From assembly GCF_002993965.1 (NCBI RefSeq), contig NZ_POST01000001.1, positions 170,520 through 209,552 of the forward strand: DNA of 39,033 nucleotides, in the 5' to 3' direction. The DNA is from Apilactobacillus timberlakei (lineage in GTDB: Bacteria; Bacillota; Bacilli; Lactobacillales; Lactobacillaceae). Numbering within the stretch: position 1 is the stretch's first letter; each line of letters starts with the position of its first letter. A model generated the notes under the pieces. That model was not told the origin of the DNA, did no database searches, and was given only the letters and a program-made list of their open reading frames with translations. This document shows, one piece after another, positions 17,940 through 26,855 of the stretch. The translations under genes and the position numbers were made by a program.

Positions 17940-18813
17940 ATTCACTTTGTTTAACTTTTGTTTTAAAAATTTCATCTAAAGTCGGATAATGCTGATTAAA
18001 AACTGGTAAATAGCCTTCTTTAGTTACATCATCAAAAATATATTTTCCAAAGCTCACATCATTTAATGTTATATGCGCAGAATTATCATTAATTATATCA
18101 ATATTTTTAATTCCATTCATACCTTCAAATTTTTGCAAGTTATTATACCCTACAATATCTAATTTAGATCTACCAAATTGATTATATATGTCGTTTAGAG
18201 TACCCTTTAAAACAGTTTTTCCATGGCTTAACATAACAACATAATCAGATAGTTTTTCAACGTTTTCCATGTTATGAGTAGAAAAGATAATCATTGTTCC
18301 TGACTTTTTAGCTTCCAACACTGCTTTGATTAACAGATCAGCGTTAACTGGATCCAATCCAGAGAAGGGTTCATCCAATATTAATAAGTCTGGATTAAAC
18401 ATTAAACAAGCAATTAATTGAACTTTTTGTGCATTACCCTTAGAAAGGCTTTCCACCTTATCTTCAATATCACCAACTACATTTAATTTTTCCATCCATA
18501 CTTTTATTTTTTTTAAAGCTTCAACACGTTTCATTCCATGCAAAGAGGCAAAATAAAGCATTTGATTCTTTATGCTCTCTTTCAAGTATAAACCACGTTC
18601 TTCTGGCATATACCCTATATTTAAATTATTATTTCTATTAATGTTACCACTACTAGGTTTTATAAAATCCAGCAGCATATGAAAAGTTGTTGATTTACCT
18701 GCACCATTTTGACCAATTAAGCTTAATATTTCTCCTTTGTGCAATTGAAAGGATAAATTATTAACTGCTTGAAATCCATCATAACTTTTTGATACATTTT
18801 TAAATTCAATCAA
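17938..18813 (-). CDS. ABC exporter ATPase (NatA/YhaQ-like)
   Basis: This is the nucleotide-binding subunit of a predicted ABC-2 exporter, about 291 residues. Visible are Walker A GQNGAGKST near residue 37, signature LSKGNAQK, Walker B LLILDEPFSGLDP, and H-loop STHNME. A C-terminal extension of about 80 residues of the DUF4162 type contains KLDIVGYNN and YPTLDEIF. The probable start is the TTG at 18813, 6 nt after GAGGTG; a GTG three codons earlier overlaps that ribosome-binding site. It follows two permease genes, giving the complete set ATPase plus two different ABC-2 permeases. NatAB (sodium) and YhaQP are the closest named relatives by layout; the substrate is unknown. Confidence 0.85.
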   Translation of the reverse strand: MIEFKNVSKSYDGFQAVNNLSFQLHKGEILSLIGQNGAGKSTTFHMLLDFIKPSSGNINRNNNLNIGYMPEERGLYLKESIKNQMLYFASLHGMKRVEALKKIKVWMEKLNVVGDIEDKVESLSKGNAQKVQLIACLMFNPDLLILDEPFSGLDPVNADLLIKAVLEAKKSGTMIIFSTHNMENVEKLSDYVVMLSHGKTVLKGTLNDIYNQFGRSKLDIVGYNNLQKFEGMNGIKNIDIINDNSAHITLNDVSFGKYIFDDVTKEGYLPVFNQHYPTLDEIFKTKVKQSE

Positions 18814-18832
18814 TATAAGCACCTCAAAATAA

Positions 18833-19693
18833 TTATCTAAATTTAAATCCTTCTATGAAAATATTCTTCTTTTTGTTGGATAATAATCCATATTTAAAAA
18901 CATGAATCGACTTAACATACAATATGTACATAATCATGATTTGAATAATCAATGTAGAATATGCGAATAAATATGAAATATTACCTGATGCGATTAAAGA
19001 TGGTGTAAGCGTTGACCCAACAGGTGGCCACATACATATTATATAAAAAATCCAAATCATATTATCTCCATCAAATCCTACAGAATTATATAATAAAGAT
19101 AAACTAAAAAATTCTAACAAAAAAATCATTGGTGGCATTGTAGCTGAACTAATTTGACTAGTATCAGTTATAAAACATGAGAATTGTACCGTGATTGCTA
19201 AAAACATAAATAATGAAACAAATAATGCTAGTATTGAATAAACTATCAGTCCTATTTTTACACGACCAATAAATAAAAATAGAAAATTATTATTCATTAC
19301 TTTGCTTAAAATTAATATAAAAATAGTATAAAAAGCAATTTGAAAACATAGTAATAAGTAAATTCCCAACATTTTCCCATTTATTTGTTCTTTTGCATCC
19401 ACAATTGACATCAACATTTCAGATAACTTAGATGTTTTATCTCTTGCAACAGAATTAGCTATTATTCCTATATAAATTAAACAAAAGAAAAATGTTAACA
19501 CTGGTATAGAAAATCCCCAAACCATATTTATAAAATTAGAATTATTAAAATTAAATTTTAAATTTACATATTTAAATAATGCTGTAACAACAATTAGAGG
19601 TATAACAAACATCATCCAATAAGAAAAGCTATTAAATTGATTTAAAAATTCGTGTCTAGCGACCGCAAATAATTGTCTCATTTTAAAGTTCAA
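18833..19693 (-). CDS. ABC-2 exporter permease (NatB/YhaP-like), second subunit
   Basis: This membrane subunit of about 286 residues begins FAVARHEFLNQFNSFSYWM, the usual NatB/YhaP opening with the first helix. The coupling segment ANSVARDKTSKLSEMLMSIVDAKEQINGK matches the family's EKssri-EvLlssv pattern, and about five helices follow. The start is probably the TTG at 19693 with GGAAG 7 nt upstream. The next ATG (19681) lacks a ribosome-binding site, and longer frames run back into the upstream gene. It is co-transcribed with the other permease (22 bp upstream) and the ATPase (19 bp downstream). Confidence 0.75.
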   Translation of the reverse strand: MNFKMRQLFAVARHEFLNQFNSFSYWMMFVIPLIVVTALFKYVNLKFNFNNSNFINMVWGFSIPVLTFFFCLIYIGIIANSVARDKTSKLSEMLMSIVDAKEQINGKMLGIYLLLCFQIAFYTIFILILSKVMNNNFLFLFIGRVKIGLIVYSILALFVSLFMFLAITVQFSCFITDTSQISSATMPPMIFLLEFFSLSLLYNSVGFDGDNMIWIFYIICMWPPVGSTLTPSLIASGNISYLFAYSTLIIQIMIMYILYVKSIHVFKYGLLSNKKKNIFIEGFKFR

Positions 19694-19715
19694 AATATCA
19701 CTTCCATAATAAATT

Positions 19716-20510
19716 TTATTTAAATAAATATTTTTTATGTTCTTTATTAAAAAATCTAGCAAATATATATATTTCTAAAAATTGAATAATTATTTCTGAG
19801 ATCAATAAATAAATATTATAATTGTCCAATAATAATAATTTAGAACTAAATAATTGCGATAATATTGGTAGGAACATAGAAATAATAATCAAACTTTTAG
19901 CATAAAAATGTAAAGTTATAAATGCAGATATTCCTATAAATAGATAAATTGGCAATAATGAGTATAAAATTTTTTTCTTATTTTTCACAAAAATGCTAAT
20001 AAAAGAAGCAAATAAAATAATCCATATAATTCCTAGTATCATTAGAATAAATAATTGGATTAATGTTATTGTCCCTATATATGTATATATTTTTGAAAAA
20101 GTTATTTTAATTTCATTTTCATTAAAAATAACAATTAGAAGTAAGCAAAAATAAGTTAATAACGTAAAAAATATTAAATTAATAATGCCTAAAATTTTAC
20201 CAAAAATAATATTTCGACTATTACTAATAGAAAAAAGATACTCATTAATTTTTGACGAACGATCATCAATTAATTCATTACTAACGATAGGAGAAAAAAA
20301 CATAGCAATAAACAATATTAAAGATATCATTATAGTTAATAAACTAAGTTTACTATTATAACTATTAATAGCATTTTTATTTAACAAAAGCATGGTAAAT
20401 AAAAAAATAGATGTAGATATTGGTAAAGTGAACCAAATCCAATAAGACGTTTTTTTAATATTAGTCTTAAAAGTAAATTTAGCAACTGAATTTAAATTAT
20501 GTATATTCAT
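19716..20510 (-). CDS. ABC-2 exporter permease (NatB/YhaP-like), first subunit
   Basis: This is a divergent permease of about 264 residues with about six helices. Its coupling segment SNELIDDRSSKINEYLFSISNSRNIIFGKILGI is the same motif as in the downstream permease, so the two are paralogues that probably heterodimerise. Ile, Phe, Asn and Lys dominate, and the gene is visibly AT-richer than its neighbours. The start is probably the ATG at 20510, 8 nt after GGATGG; another ATG lies four codons upstream. It opens the three-gene unit behind its own promoter. Family level is supported by the coupling motif and the neighbouring ATPase; substrate unknown. Confidence 0.7.
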   Translation of the reverse strand: MNIHNLNSVAKFTFKTNIKKTSYWIWFTLPISTSIFLFTMLLLNKNAINSYNSKLSLLTIMISLILFIAMFFSPIVSNELIDDRSSKINEYLFSISNSRNIIFGKILGIINLIFFTLLTYFCLLLIVIFNENEIKITFSKIYTYIGTITLIQLFILMILGIIWIILFASFISIFVKNKKKILYSLLPIYLFIGISAFITLHFYAKSLIIISMFLPILSQLFSSKLLLLDNYNIYLLISEIIIQFLEIYIFARFFNKEHKKYLFK

Positions 20511-20545
20511 ATTAAATACCATCCATCTTATAATTAGTTATGATT

Positions 20546-20574
20546 AGACTAAAACTAATGAAAGTATAAGTCAA
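20546..20574 (-). promoter_or_regulatory. Likely promoter of the NatAB-like operon
   Basis: On the minus strand a TTGACT -35 (20569-20574) and a TAGTCT -10 (20546-20551) are 17 bp apart, just downstream of the MFS terminator. Confidence 0.4.
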
Positions 20575-20577
20575 TAC

Positions 20578-20613
20578 AAAAAAGCTTCTTAAACAATGTT
20601 TAAGAAGCTTTTT
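20578..20613 (-). terminator. Terminator of the second DHA2 exporter gene
   Basis: A perfect 16-bp stem (AAAAGCTTCTTAAACA with its complement) is followed on the minus strand by a T run. It starts 10 bp past the stop at 20623. Confidence 0.9.
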
Positions 20614-20622
20614 AATAAATGT

Positions 20623-22029
20623 TTATTTTACTTTTTTAGTATTTTTTAACATCAAAGCCATTACTAATCCAATAATCTCAATTACAAAGAATGTAATAAA
20701 GACAACATGATAACCGCTTTGTTGTGCTAAAGCATGACTCATTCCATTAGATATATTATTAGTCATAACATTTGATAATATCAATGTTGCGACTAACACT
20801 CCAGTGGATCCTAAAATTTGTCTAAAGGTACTAACCACCGCAGTTCCATCTGAAATAAATTCATTAGGTAGTGAATTAGCTCCCATAGTTACCGCTGGCA
20901 TCATAACAAAGGCATTTCCACCTTCAATTAAGGCTGCAAGAATCATCATTGGCACTAAACTAATTGTGGCACCAATAATGCTTAATGTTCCCCAACCGAT
21001 TAGGATCATTACCATTCCAATTAACATTACACGTTTAAAACCAATCTTATCAGCTAATTTACCAGTAATTGGATTTAACAAACTTAATAGAATAGCTCCT
21101 GGAGCTAATGCTAAACCTGAAATAGTTTTAGAAACTCCTAAAACATTTTGATAATATAATGGAAAAATAACTGTCACTACAATTAAAGCAATATAAGAAG
21201 CTCCAGTCAATCCAATTGATAGATCATAATTAAAACTCTTTAATACTCTTAATTGTAGTAATGGTTGTTTAATTTTAAATTGTCTAAATACAAATATCAC
21301 AATCATTAGAATACTTACAATTAATACAATCAAAGCTAGTGTTAAATCAATATTAGCCTTCCCAATCATATTAACTACATATAAGATTCCAATTAGTCCA
21401 AAAGACATAATAACTGATGTAATATCTAAATGGCTCTCTTTTTGAGGCATAACATCTTTAATTGCATATAAAGAAATCACAAATAGTATACTAATAATAA
21501 CCATAAATACTATAAATAATCCTCTCCATGCAGAGAAATGCAACACGATAGCTGACAAAATAGGACCACAAGCAAGCGCAGACCCCATAATCAACCCAGC
21601 ATACCCCATTGTAGAACCACGTTTTTCCTCAGGAGTAATATATAGCAAAACTGATTGGTAAGATGGAAATAAGATTCCAACTGCAACTGCTTCTAGTGCA
21701 CGCCCTAACATCATAATAGAAAAGTTTGGTGCAACAACAACAATTAAAGTTCCAACATCAAAAATTGCCAGTATCATTAAAAATAATTGCTTAAATTTTA
21801 TATTATTTAATAACCAAGGACTAACTGGCATCATGACACACATAATTAACATAAAACCAGTGGTTAACCATTGAACTGTTGAGGCATCAATACCGAAAAA
21901 TTGCATTAAAGTTGGGTAAGCTGTTGAAATAGAAGATTGACTAATCGACATCGTAAAGCTACCTAACAACATAATAAAAACAAAAAGGACTCTACTATAA
22001 GGTTTCCCATTTAAATCATAGTTCTTCAC
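20623..22029 (-). CDS. MFS multidrug exporter, DHA2 family
   Basis: This is a predicted proton-coupled exporter of about 468 residues with about 14 helices. Hallmarks are SISTAYPTLMQFF in helix 1, QWLTTGFML in helix 2, the motif C region GLIMGSALACGPILSAIVLHFSAWRGLF, and GKLADKIGFKRV in the central loop. It belongs to the EmrB/QacA/LmrB type. The likely start is the GTG at 22029, about 8 nt after GGAAGG; a GTG three codons earlier lies inside that site. It is monocistronic. Its relation to the exporter at 1.0-2.4 kb is at family level only, so this is not a recent duplication. Confidence 0.88.
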   Translation of the reverse strand: MKNYDLNGKPYSRVLFVFIMLLGSFTMSISQSSISTAYPTLMQFFGIDASTVQWLTTGFMLIMCVMMPVSPWLLNNIKFKQLFLMILAIFDVGTLIVVVAPNFSIMMLGRALEAVAVGILFPSYQSVLLYITPEEKRGSTMGYAGLIMGSALACGPILSAIVLHFSAWRGLFIVFMVIISILFVISLYAIKDVMPQKESHLDITSVIMSFGLIGILYVVNMIGKANIDLTLALIVLIVSILMIVIFVFRQFKIKQPLLQLRVLKSFNYDLSIGLTGASYIALIVVTVIFPLYYQNVLGVSKTISGLALAPGAILLSLLNPITGKLADKIGFKRVMLIGMVMILIGWGTLSIIGATISLVPMMILAALIEGGNAFVMMPAVTMGANSLPNEFISDGTAVVSTFRQILGSTGVLVATLILSNVMTNNISNGMSHALAQQSGYHVVFITFFVIEIIGLVMALMLKNTKKVK

Positions 22030-22117
22030 AAATTTCACCTTCCAGTTTAGAATGTTTATAATTTAATAACAATATCAATTCTATACCAAAAATGAAATAA
22101 GTAAAATATCTTGCTTT

Positions 22118-23002
22118 TTAATTTTGATCAAATAAGAAACGAGCAATAATGTGATCAACAGCTATATTATTATGCAAATTGGAATGCTGACCATTAACAC
22201 CATAGATTGGAATTTCTTGATAATCTTTTACCCTTTTAGAAATTAAATATTTCATTGATTTAGCAGATGCAGTCGAAACAATACCATCTGAATTAGTATT
22301 ACTGTTGTCATTACCATAAATATTTAATATTTGAACATTAGTAGGAAAGTCTTTGCAGTCATTCAATAATGAAGTATAAGCTGGGTACCATTTATTAGCA
22401 GGATACATAATGCTAGGCTTACCATTATTGCTAATATAATTAGTATTTGGACGATCATTAATTGTTAAGATACCATCATATGGACCTGCAATTGATACAA
22501 ATTTTTGTAACTTCGGCATATCATTGTCTTTATTATGTTTTGCAACGGTTTCCAGAATAGATACTGCTCCAGTTGAATGTCCTAAGGCATTATAAAAATT
22601 AAATCCATAATGACGCTTTAATCTTTTTAAGATTTCATGAAGCCATTTAGTTTGTTGTTTAACCGGTGTAAATTTTTTCTTAAATATCACTTGAATAAGT
22701 GGTTTACTAGTTTTTAAATTTAAATTTCCTTTATAATTAATGGTTCCATCTTTTTCTACAAAAACTGCTAGTGCTTTATGTCCACCATCACGACTAGCTA
22801 TTTTAGTTAAATGAGATGTGGATTTAGTTGAACCACGCATTCCATGAACATAAAGTGTTGGAACATTATTTCCACCAAAAGACCCATTATTTTTACTATT
22901 GTTTATAATACGATCACTACGAATTGCAAAAAATACTGCAAAAAAAGCAACTATAATTGTAATAATTATTAAAATAACATTAGTTCTTGCTGTCTTACTC
23001 AA
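22118..23002 (-). CDS. DUF915-type alpha/beta hydrolase, membrane-anchored
   Basis: This 294-residue protein has one N-terminal helix (VILIIITIIVAFFAVFFAI) and then an extracytoplasmic alpha/beta-hydrolase domain of the DUF915 family common in lactobacilli. The domain opens with PTLYVHGMRGS. The nucleophile elbow is GHSTGA, with Ala where the second Gly is usual. The acid is probably in NSDGIVS, and the His in GQHSNLHNN. It starts at a TTG behind a near-perfect AAAGGAGGAG. No substrate is known. No clear terminator was found in the 88 bp between this stop and the MFS gene, so the two may be partly co-transcribed. Confidence 0.85.
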   Translation of the reverse strand: MSKTARTNVILIIITIIVAFFAVFFAIRSDRIINNSKNNGSFGGNNVPTLYVHGMRGSTKSTSHLTKIASRDGGHKALAVFVEKDGTINYKGNLNLKTSKPLIQVIFKKKFTPVKQQTKWLHEILKRLKRHYGFNFYNALGHSTGAVSILETVAKHNKDNDMPKLQKFVSIAGPYDGILTINDRPNTNYISNNGKPSIMYPANKWYPAYTSLLNDCKDFPTNVQILNIYGNDNSNTNSDGIVSTASAKSMKYLISKRVKDYQEIPIYGVNGQHSNLHNNIAVDHIIARFLFDQN

Positions 23003-23144
23003 GAAAAAACTCCTCCTTTGCTCCTATTATTATGATACTAGAAAATGAAAAAAATTACATTAATTATTATAATTAGCCAAATCGTCTAAATTGTAGTAGA
23101 TTAGAGATATAGATTCATTATTCAATATCAAAGGAGAATTTATT

Positions 23145-23945
23145 TTGATTACACTAAAATCACCAAGAGAAATTGAAATGATGGCTAAATCAGGTGCTGT
23201 TTTAGCTGGTGTCCACAAAGGACTAAGAAAAATGATTAAACCAGGATTAGATACTTGGGAAATTGAAGAATTTGCTAACAAATATATCACTGAACATGGT
23301 GCAACTCCTTCAGAAAAAGGATTTGATGGATACAAATTTGCTACTTGTATTTCAATCAACGATGAAGTCGCTCATGGAATTCCACGCAAAGGTCTTTTAT
23401 TAAAAGAAGGCGACGTCTTAAAAGTTGATATGACTGTTAATAAAGATGGCTTTGAAAGTGATTCATGTTGGACATACAAAGTTGGTAAGATGTCAGCTAA
23501 AGATGAAAAACTAATGCAAGTATGTCATGATGCTTTATATCGTGGAATTGATCAAGCTGTTATTGGTAATCGCCTAGGTGATATTGGTTTTGCTTGCCAA
23601 GATTATATCGAAAATCAAAACCATATGGGTGATGTTCGTGAATTGATTGGTCATGGTATTCAACCTACTATGCATGAAAAACCAAATGTCCCAGCCTATG
23701 GTGAAAAAGGACAAGGTCTTCGTCTAAAAGAAGGTATGACTATCACCATTGAACCCATGGTAAACTTAGGTACTTGGGAAATCACTGATCGTTATGACAA
23801 AAAAGATGACTGGACATATTATGTTTCAGCTGATGGTACTAATTCGGCACAATATGAACATACTATCGCTATTACAAAAGATGGGCCTAAAATATTAACA
23901 TCACAAGATGATGATATCGATGAAAAATATAAATTAAACTTTTAA
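23145..23945 (+). CDS. map: Methionine aminopeptidase, type I
   Basis: Map removes the initiator methionine from nascent proteins in the cytoplasm. The 266 residues carry the five expected metal ligands: Asp in KVDMTVNKDG, Asp in FESDSCW, His in IGHGIQPTMHE, Glu in ITIEPMVNLG and Glu near the end in QYEHTIAI. The start is a TTG with AAAGGAG 10 nt upstream; the N-terminus MITLKSPREIEMM is typical of lactobacillar Map. It stands alone and ends at a perfect palindromic terminator. Confidence 0.95.
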   Translation: MITLKSPREIEMMAKSGAVLAGVHKGLRKMIKPGLDTWEIEEFANKYITEHGATPSEKGFDGYKFATCISINDEVAHGIPRKGLLLKEGDVLKVDMTVNKDGFESDSCWTYKVGKMSAKDEKLMQVCHDALYRGIDQAVIGNRLGDIGFACQDYIENQNHMGDVRELIGHGIQPTMHEKPNVPAYGEKGQGLRLKEGMTITIEPMVNLGTWEITDRYDKKDDWTYYVSADGTNSAQYEHTIAITKDGPKILTSQDDDIDEKYKLNF

Positions 23946-23950
23946 TATAA

Positions 23951-23990
23951 AAAATAACCACTAACAATTGTTAGTGGTTATTTTATTTTT
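23951..23990. terminator. Bidirectional terminator between map and the dehydrogenase
   Basis: A perfect 34-bp palindrome (23951-23984, AATAACCACTAAC arms) ends in T on both strands and serves both convergent genes. Confidence 0.9.
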
Positions 23991-24924
23991 ATAGTCCATT
24001 TACACAATGATCAGGTTTTTCACCATTTAGAACTTTGTTAATCTCGCTAACATCCATATTAGCAATTTTAGTAAATGATTCGATTGAGTTACTTGCACTA
24101 TGTGGGGTCAAAAAGACGTTGTCTAATTTTCTTAATTCACTATCCATTGGAAGCGGTTCTGTTTCATAAACATCTAAACCAGCACCAGCAATTTCACCAT
24201 CTTTTAAAGCACTGACTAAATCAGCTTGGTTAATAACGGCACCACGAGCAAAGTTTATGATGTATGCTGAATTTTTCATCATTTTAAAGGATTCTTTATT
24301 AATTGATCCAATAGTTCCTTTAACAGCTGGAAGATGTAATGAAACGAAATCTGATTGTTTAAGTAAATCATCCCATTCCACGAATGTGCCATATTGAGAT
24401 TCTTTCTCGGTACGATTCCAAATTAAAATATTAACGCCAAAACGAGAAAGTAATTTAGCAACATATTTTCCAATATTACCATAGCCAATAATTCCCACAG
24501 TTTTACCTCTTAGATCTCTTGAAGGATTGTCAAAAGCATATTCATTATCACCATTACGCATATGTTTAGATACATTATATAAGTCTTTTGATATTAACAG
24601 CATATCAGTTACAGCATTTTCGGCAACTGAAACTTCATTTCCAGCTGGTGTATTGGTGACGTATGTTCCTCTTTCATTAGTATAATCTAAATCAACATTA
24701 TTATAACCGACCCCAAAACGAGAAATAATTTTTAAATTAGGCATTTGATCCAAAATTTCTTTAGACAAAGGAGAAGTATTAATTACAATTCCAGAAGCAT
24801 CTTTATGTTCTAAAATTGCACTTTCATTTTCACTAACCAATGAAATTACTTCAAAGCCCTTCGCTTCTAGTGATGGTCTTAAATACTTTTCAAATTCTTT
24901 AGGAACAATAACTTTTTTAGTCAT
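23989..24924 (-). CDS. D-isomer-specific 2-hydroxyacid dehydrogenase
   Basis: This NAD(P)-dependent cytoplasmic oxidoreductase acts on a 2-hydroxy or 2-keto acid. The 311 residues show the Rossmann motif GIIGYGNIGKYVA and the catalytic Arg in NFARGAVI. The catalytic Glu lies in the LDVYETEPLP segment and the His in LTPHSAS. Layout and length are closest to phosphoglycerate or hydroxypyruvate dehydrogenases without the C-terminal ACT domain. The start is the ATG at 24924 behind GGAGG; a longer in-frame extension crosses the promoter region. A 6-bp inverted repeat lies directly upstream. Exact substrate unknown. Confidence 0.88.
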   Translation of the reverse strand: MTKKVIVPKEFEKYLRPSLEAKGFEVISLVSENESAILEHKDASGIVINTSPLSKEILDQMPNLKIISRFGVGYNNVDLDYTNERGTYVTNTPAGNEVSVAENAVTDMLLISKDLYNVSKHMRNGDNEYAFDNPSRDLRGKTVGIIGYGNIGKYVAKLLSRFGVNILIWNRTEKESQYGTFVEWDDLLKQSDFVSLHLPAVKGTIGSINKESFKMMKNSAYIINFARGAVINQADLVSALKDGEIAGAGLDVYETEPLPMDSELRKLDNVFLTPHSASNSIESFTKIANMDVSEINKVLNGEKPDHCVNGL

Positions 24925-24945
24925 TTTGATACCTCCATTATTTAT

Positions 24946-24963
24946 ATAGTATATAAATACTAT
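24946..24963. promoter_or_regulatory. Inverted repeat over the dehydrogenase promoter region
   Basis: ATAGTA and TACTAT are separated by 6 bp, 22 bp before the dehydrogenase start. A TATACT -10 candidate lies inside it on the minus strand. It is a possible operator, but AT-rich and short. Confidence 0.3.
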
Positions 24964-24970
24964 CATAAAA

Positions 24971-25010
24971 AGAAAAGAATCACTTATTAAATTACTTAAT
25001 AAGTGATTCT
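24971..25010 (-). terminator. Terminator of the BCCT transporter gene
   Basis: A 15-bp perfect stem (AGAATCACTTATTAA with its complement, 5-nt loop) is followed on the minus strand by a T-rich tract. Confidence 0.85.
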
Positions 25011-25018
25011 TATTATTT

Positions 25019-26668
25019 TTATTTAGGCTTTTTATTAATTGTATTTTTGGGCCATAAAATTAATTTACCTTTAATGGCACTCTTTCTTTCAGCAGTAGCC
25101 TTCTTTTTACGACGTCTACGATTTATATATCTCTTAGTACTAATGATTGATTTGTCTTCTCGAATCATTTTAAAAACAGAAATGATAATTAAAATACAAA
25201 CAAACATTAGTGGAAAACCAGCCAACGTACAGAAAGTTTGCACTGTTTCAAATCCACCAACTAATACCAAACTAAATGAGAAGATAATGAAAACAACTAC
25301 CCAAGTCATTCTGTTAAATTGGCTTGGTTCTTGACCTGGTTTTAAAGGTACACTAGTAAATGATGAAAGAACAAACGCTGATGAAGAAATTGTGGTTGCC
25401 AAAAAGACAAAACAAGACAAGAAATAAATGGCAAACATTAGATATTTCATCGGCAATGTTCCAACGACTGCTGAAATAACAGCAGCTTGGCCTTGAGTAT
25501 TCAAAATATGAACTAAATCAATTACTCCATTTTTTTGCAACCATAATGAATAACCACCTAAAACCGCATAAAAACTCATGCAACCTAAGGCACCATAAGT
25601 AAGCATCCCTACTAAAACTTGACGAATAGTACGTCCGCGAGAAATTTTAGCAATGAATAACCCCATGAAAGGCATGTAAGATAACCACCAACCCCAATAG
25701 AAGATGGTTTCTTGTTGCTCAATACTTGGATGACCATTAGGAACTGTATTCAAACTCATTGGAATGAATTTTTGAATAAGGACTCCGACACTATTAGTCT
25801 CAGAGTTTAAGATATAAACAGTTGGTCCTAATATCAATACAATTGCTAAGAAAGTAATCGCTGTCCAAATATGAGCATTACTTAACTTATCAATTCCACC
25901 ATTAAGTCCCTTAAATACAGCAACAGAGAAAATAACAAACAGAACTAAGAACAATCCTATTTTCATAGCCAAATTATCTGGTAAGCCGGTTAAAGAACTT
26001 AATACATTAGAAATAATAGGAATTTCCATTCCAACAGAGGCTCCAACACCTCCCATTATTCCAAATACAACCAAAATATTTACAATTTTTTTAGTAATGT
26101 TTTTCCAAAGTGAATCGCCATCTAAAATAGTAATGGCATCACTTAATGATTGAATTTTACGTTTCTTATTATACATCATATAACCAATAGCAACTGTAGG
26201 CGCACCAAACATTAACCATGCCATAGGACCCCAGTCATATTGACCATACATATGTGCTAAATTATAAGCAGTCTCAGAAAATGGTTTAACACTACCTTCA
26301 GGACTTTGAACATATCTTAAAGGATCAACCATACTCAACATTAAGATACTTGCATCAATTGCTGTAGCAAAAACCATACTTCCCCACTGGAAGTTACTAT
26401 ATGCAGGCTTGTCATCAACTTCACCTAAACGAATATTTCCATACTTAGAAAAAATAAGATAAGCAAAGAAAATGAAATTAATTATGTAAATCCACATATA
26501 ACCCCATCCCATGTTACCAGTAACACAGTTTAGAATTGTTTGCAACACTCCCTGTAGTGAAGATCCACCAATCATTAGAAAAATGGAAACTGCAAAGAAT
26601 AAAATTACAGTAGGAATAAAGACTAGTTTGTCAATATTTTTACTTTTAAAAATAGTAATCCTCCTCAT
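25019..26668 (-). CDS. BCCT-family betaine/carnitine/choline transporter
   Basis: This is a predicted secondary transporter for a quaternary ammonium compatible solute, about 549 residues with 12 helices. Family motifs are the MGWGYMW helix region, MVDPLRYVQSPEG, YWGWWLSYMPFMGLFIAKISRGRTIRQ (the BCCT signature before helix 8) and a highly basic C-terminal tail (RYINRRRRKKK), a regulatory region in BetP-like carriers. The start is uncertain. The ATGs at 26668 and 26677 have no ribosome-binding site upstream, and a perfect GAGGAGG lies just inside the frame. It may be the counterpart of OpuA for uptake during osmotic stress, but a carnitine or choline role is equally possible. Confidence 0.88.
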   Translation of the reverse strand: MRRITIFKSKNIDKLVFIPTVILFFAVSIFLMIGGSSLQGVLQTILNCVTGNMGWGYMWIYIINFIFFAYLIFSKYGNIRLGEVDDKPAYSNFQWGSMVFATAIDASILMLSMVDPLRYVQSPEGSVKPFSETAYNLAHMYGQYDWGPMAWLMFGAPTVAIGYMMYNKKRKIQSLSDAITILDGDSLWKNITKKIVNILVVFGIMGGVGASVGMEIPIISNVLSSLTGLPDNLAMKIGLFLVLFVIFSVAVFKGLNGGIDKLSNAHIWTAITFLAIVLILGPTVYILNSETNSVGVLIQKFIPMSLNTVPNGHPSIEQQETIFYWGWWLSYMPFMGLFIAKISRGRTIRQVLVGMLTYGALGCMSFYAVLGGYSLWLQKNGVIDLVHILNTQGQAAVISAVVGTLPMKYLMFAIYFLSCFVFLATTISSSAFVLSSFTSVPLKPGQEPSQFNRMTWVVVFIIFSFSLVLVGGFETVQTFCTLAGFPLMFVCILIIISVFKMIREDKSIISTKRYINRRRRKKKATAERKSAIKGKLILWPKNTINKKPK

Positions 26669-26699
26669 GATATTCATGATATTTATAAACCCATTTTAC

Positions 26700-26756
26700 G
26701 CAAAAAGCTGCCAAAAAGTGATTCGAAATGACGAATAACTATTTGCACAGCTTTGC
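26700..26756 (-). promoter_or_regulatory. Long hairpin in the BCCT 5' leader
   Basis: On the minus strand outer arms GCAAAGCTG and CAGCTTTTTGC enclose further pairing (CAAA-AGT with ACT-TTTTG) and an inner ATTCG/CGAAT stem. Together they make a nearly continuous hairpin of about 57 nt in the untranslated leader. No T run follows, so it is not a terminator. Role unknown. Confidence 0.4.
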
Positions 26757-26802
26757 TAAGGTTATACAAAATAAGTTGATTTTATATTTACATATCAATT
26801 AC

Positions 26803-26830
26803 ATTATACACAAATAAGAAAATATGTAAA
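26803..26830 (-). promoter_or_regulatory. Promoter of the BCCT gene
   Basis: On the minus strand TTTACA (26825-26830) and TATAAT (26803-26808) are 16 bp apart. The leader would be about 128 nt long. Confidence 0.55.
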
Positions 26831-26855
26831 ATGCTTTAGGTAAGGGGTTTATAGT

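Noticed and set aside
22039-22117. Terminator between the DUF915 gene and the downstream MFS gene
   Set aside because: Only AT-rich sequence and weak promoter-like hexamers are present; no stable stem with a T run was found.
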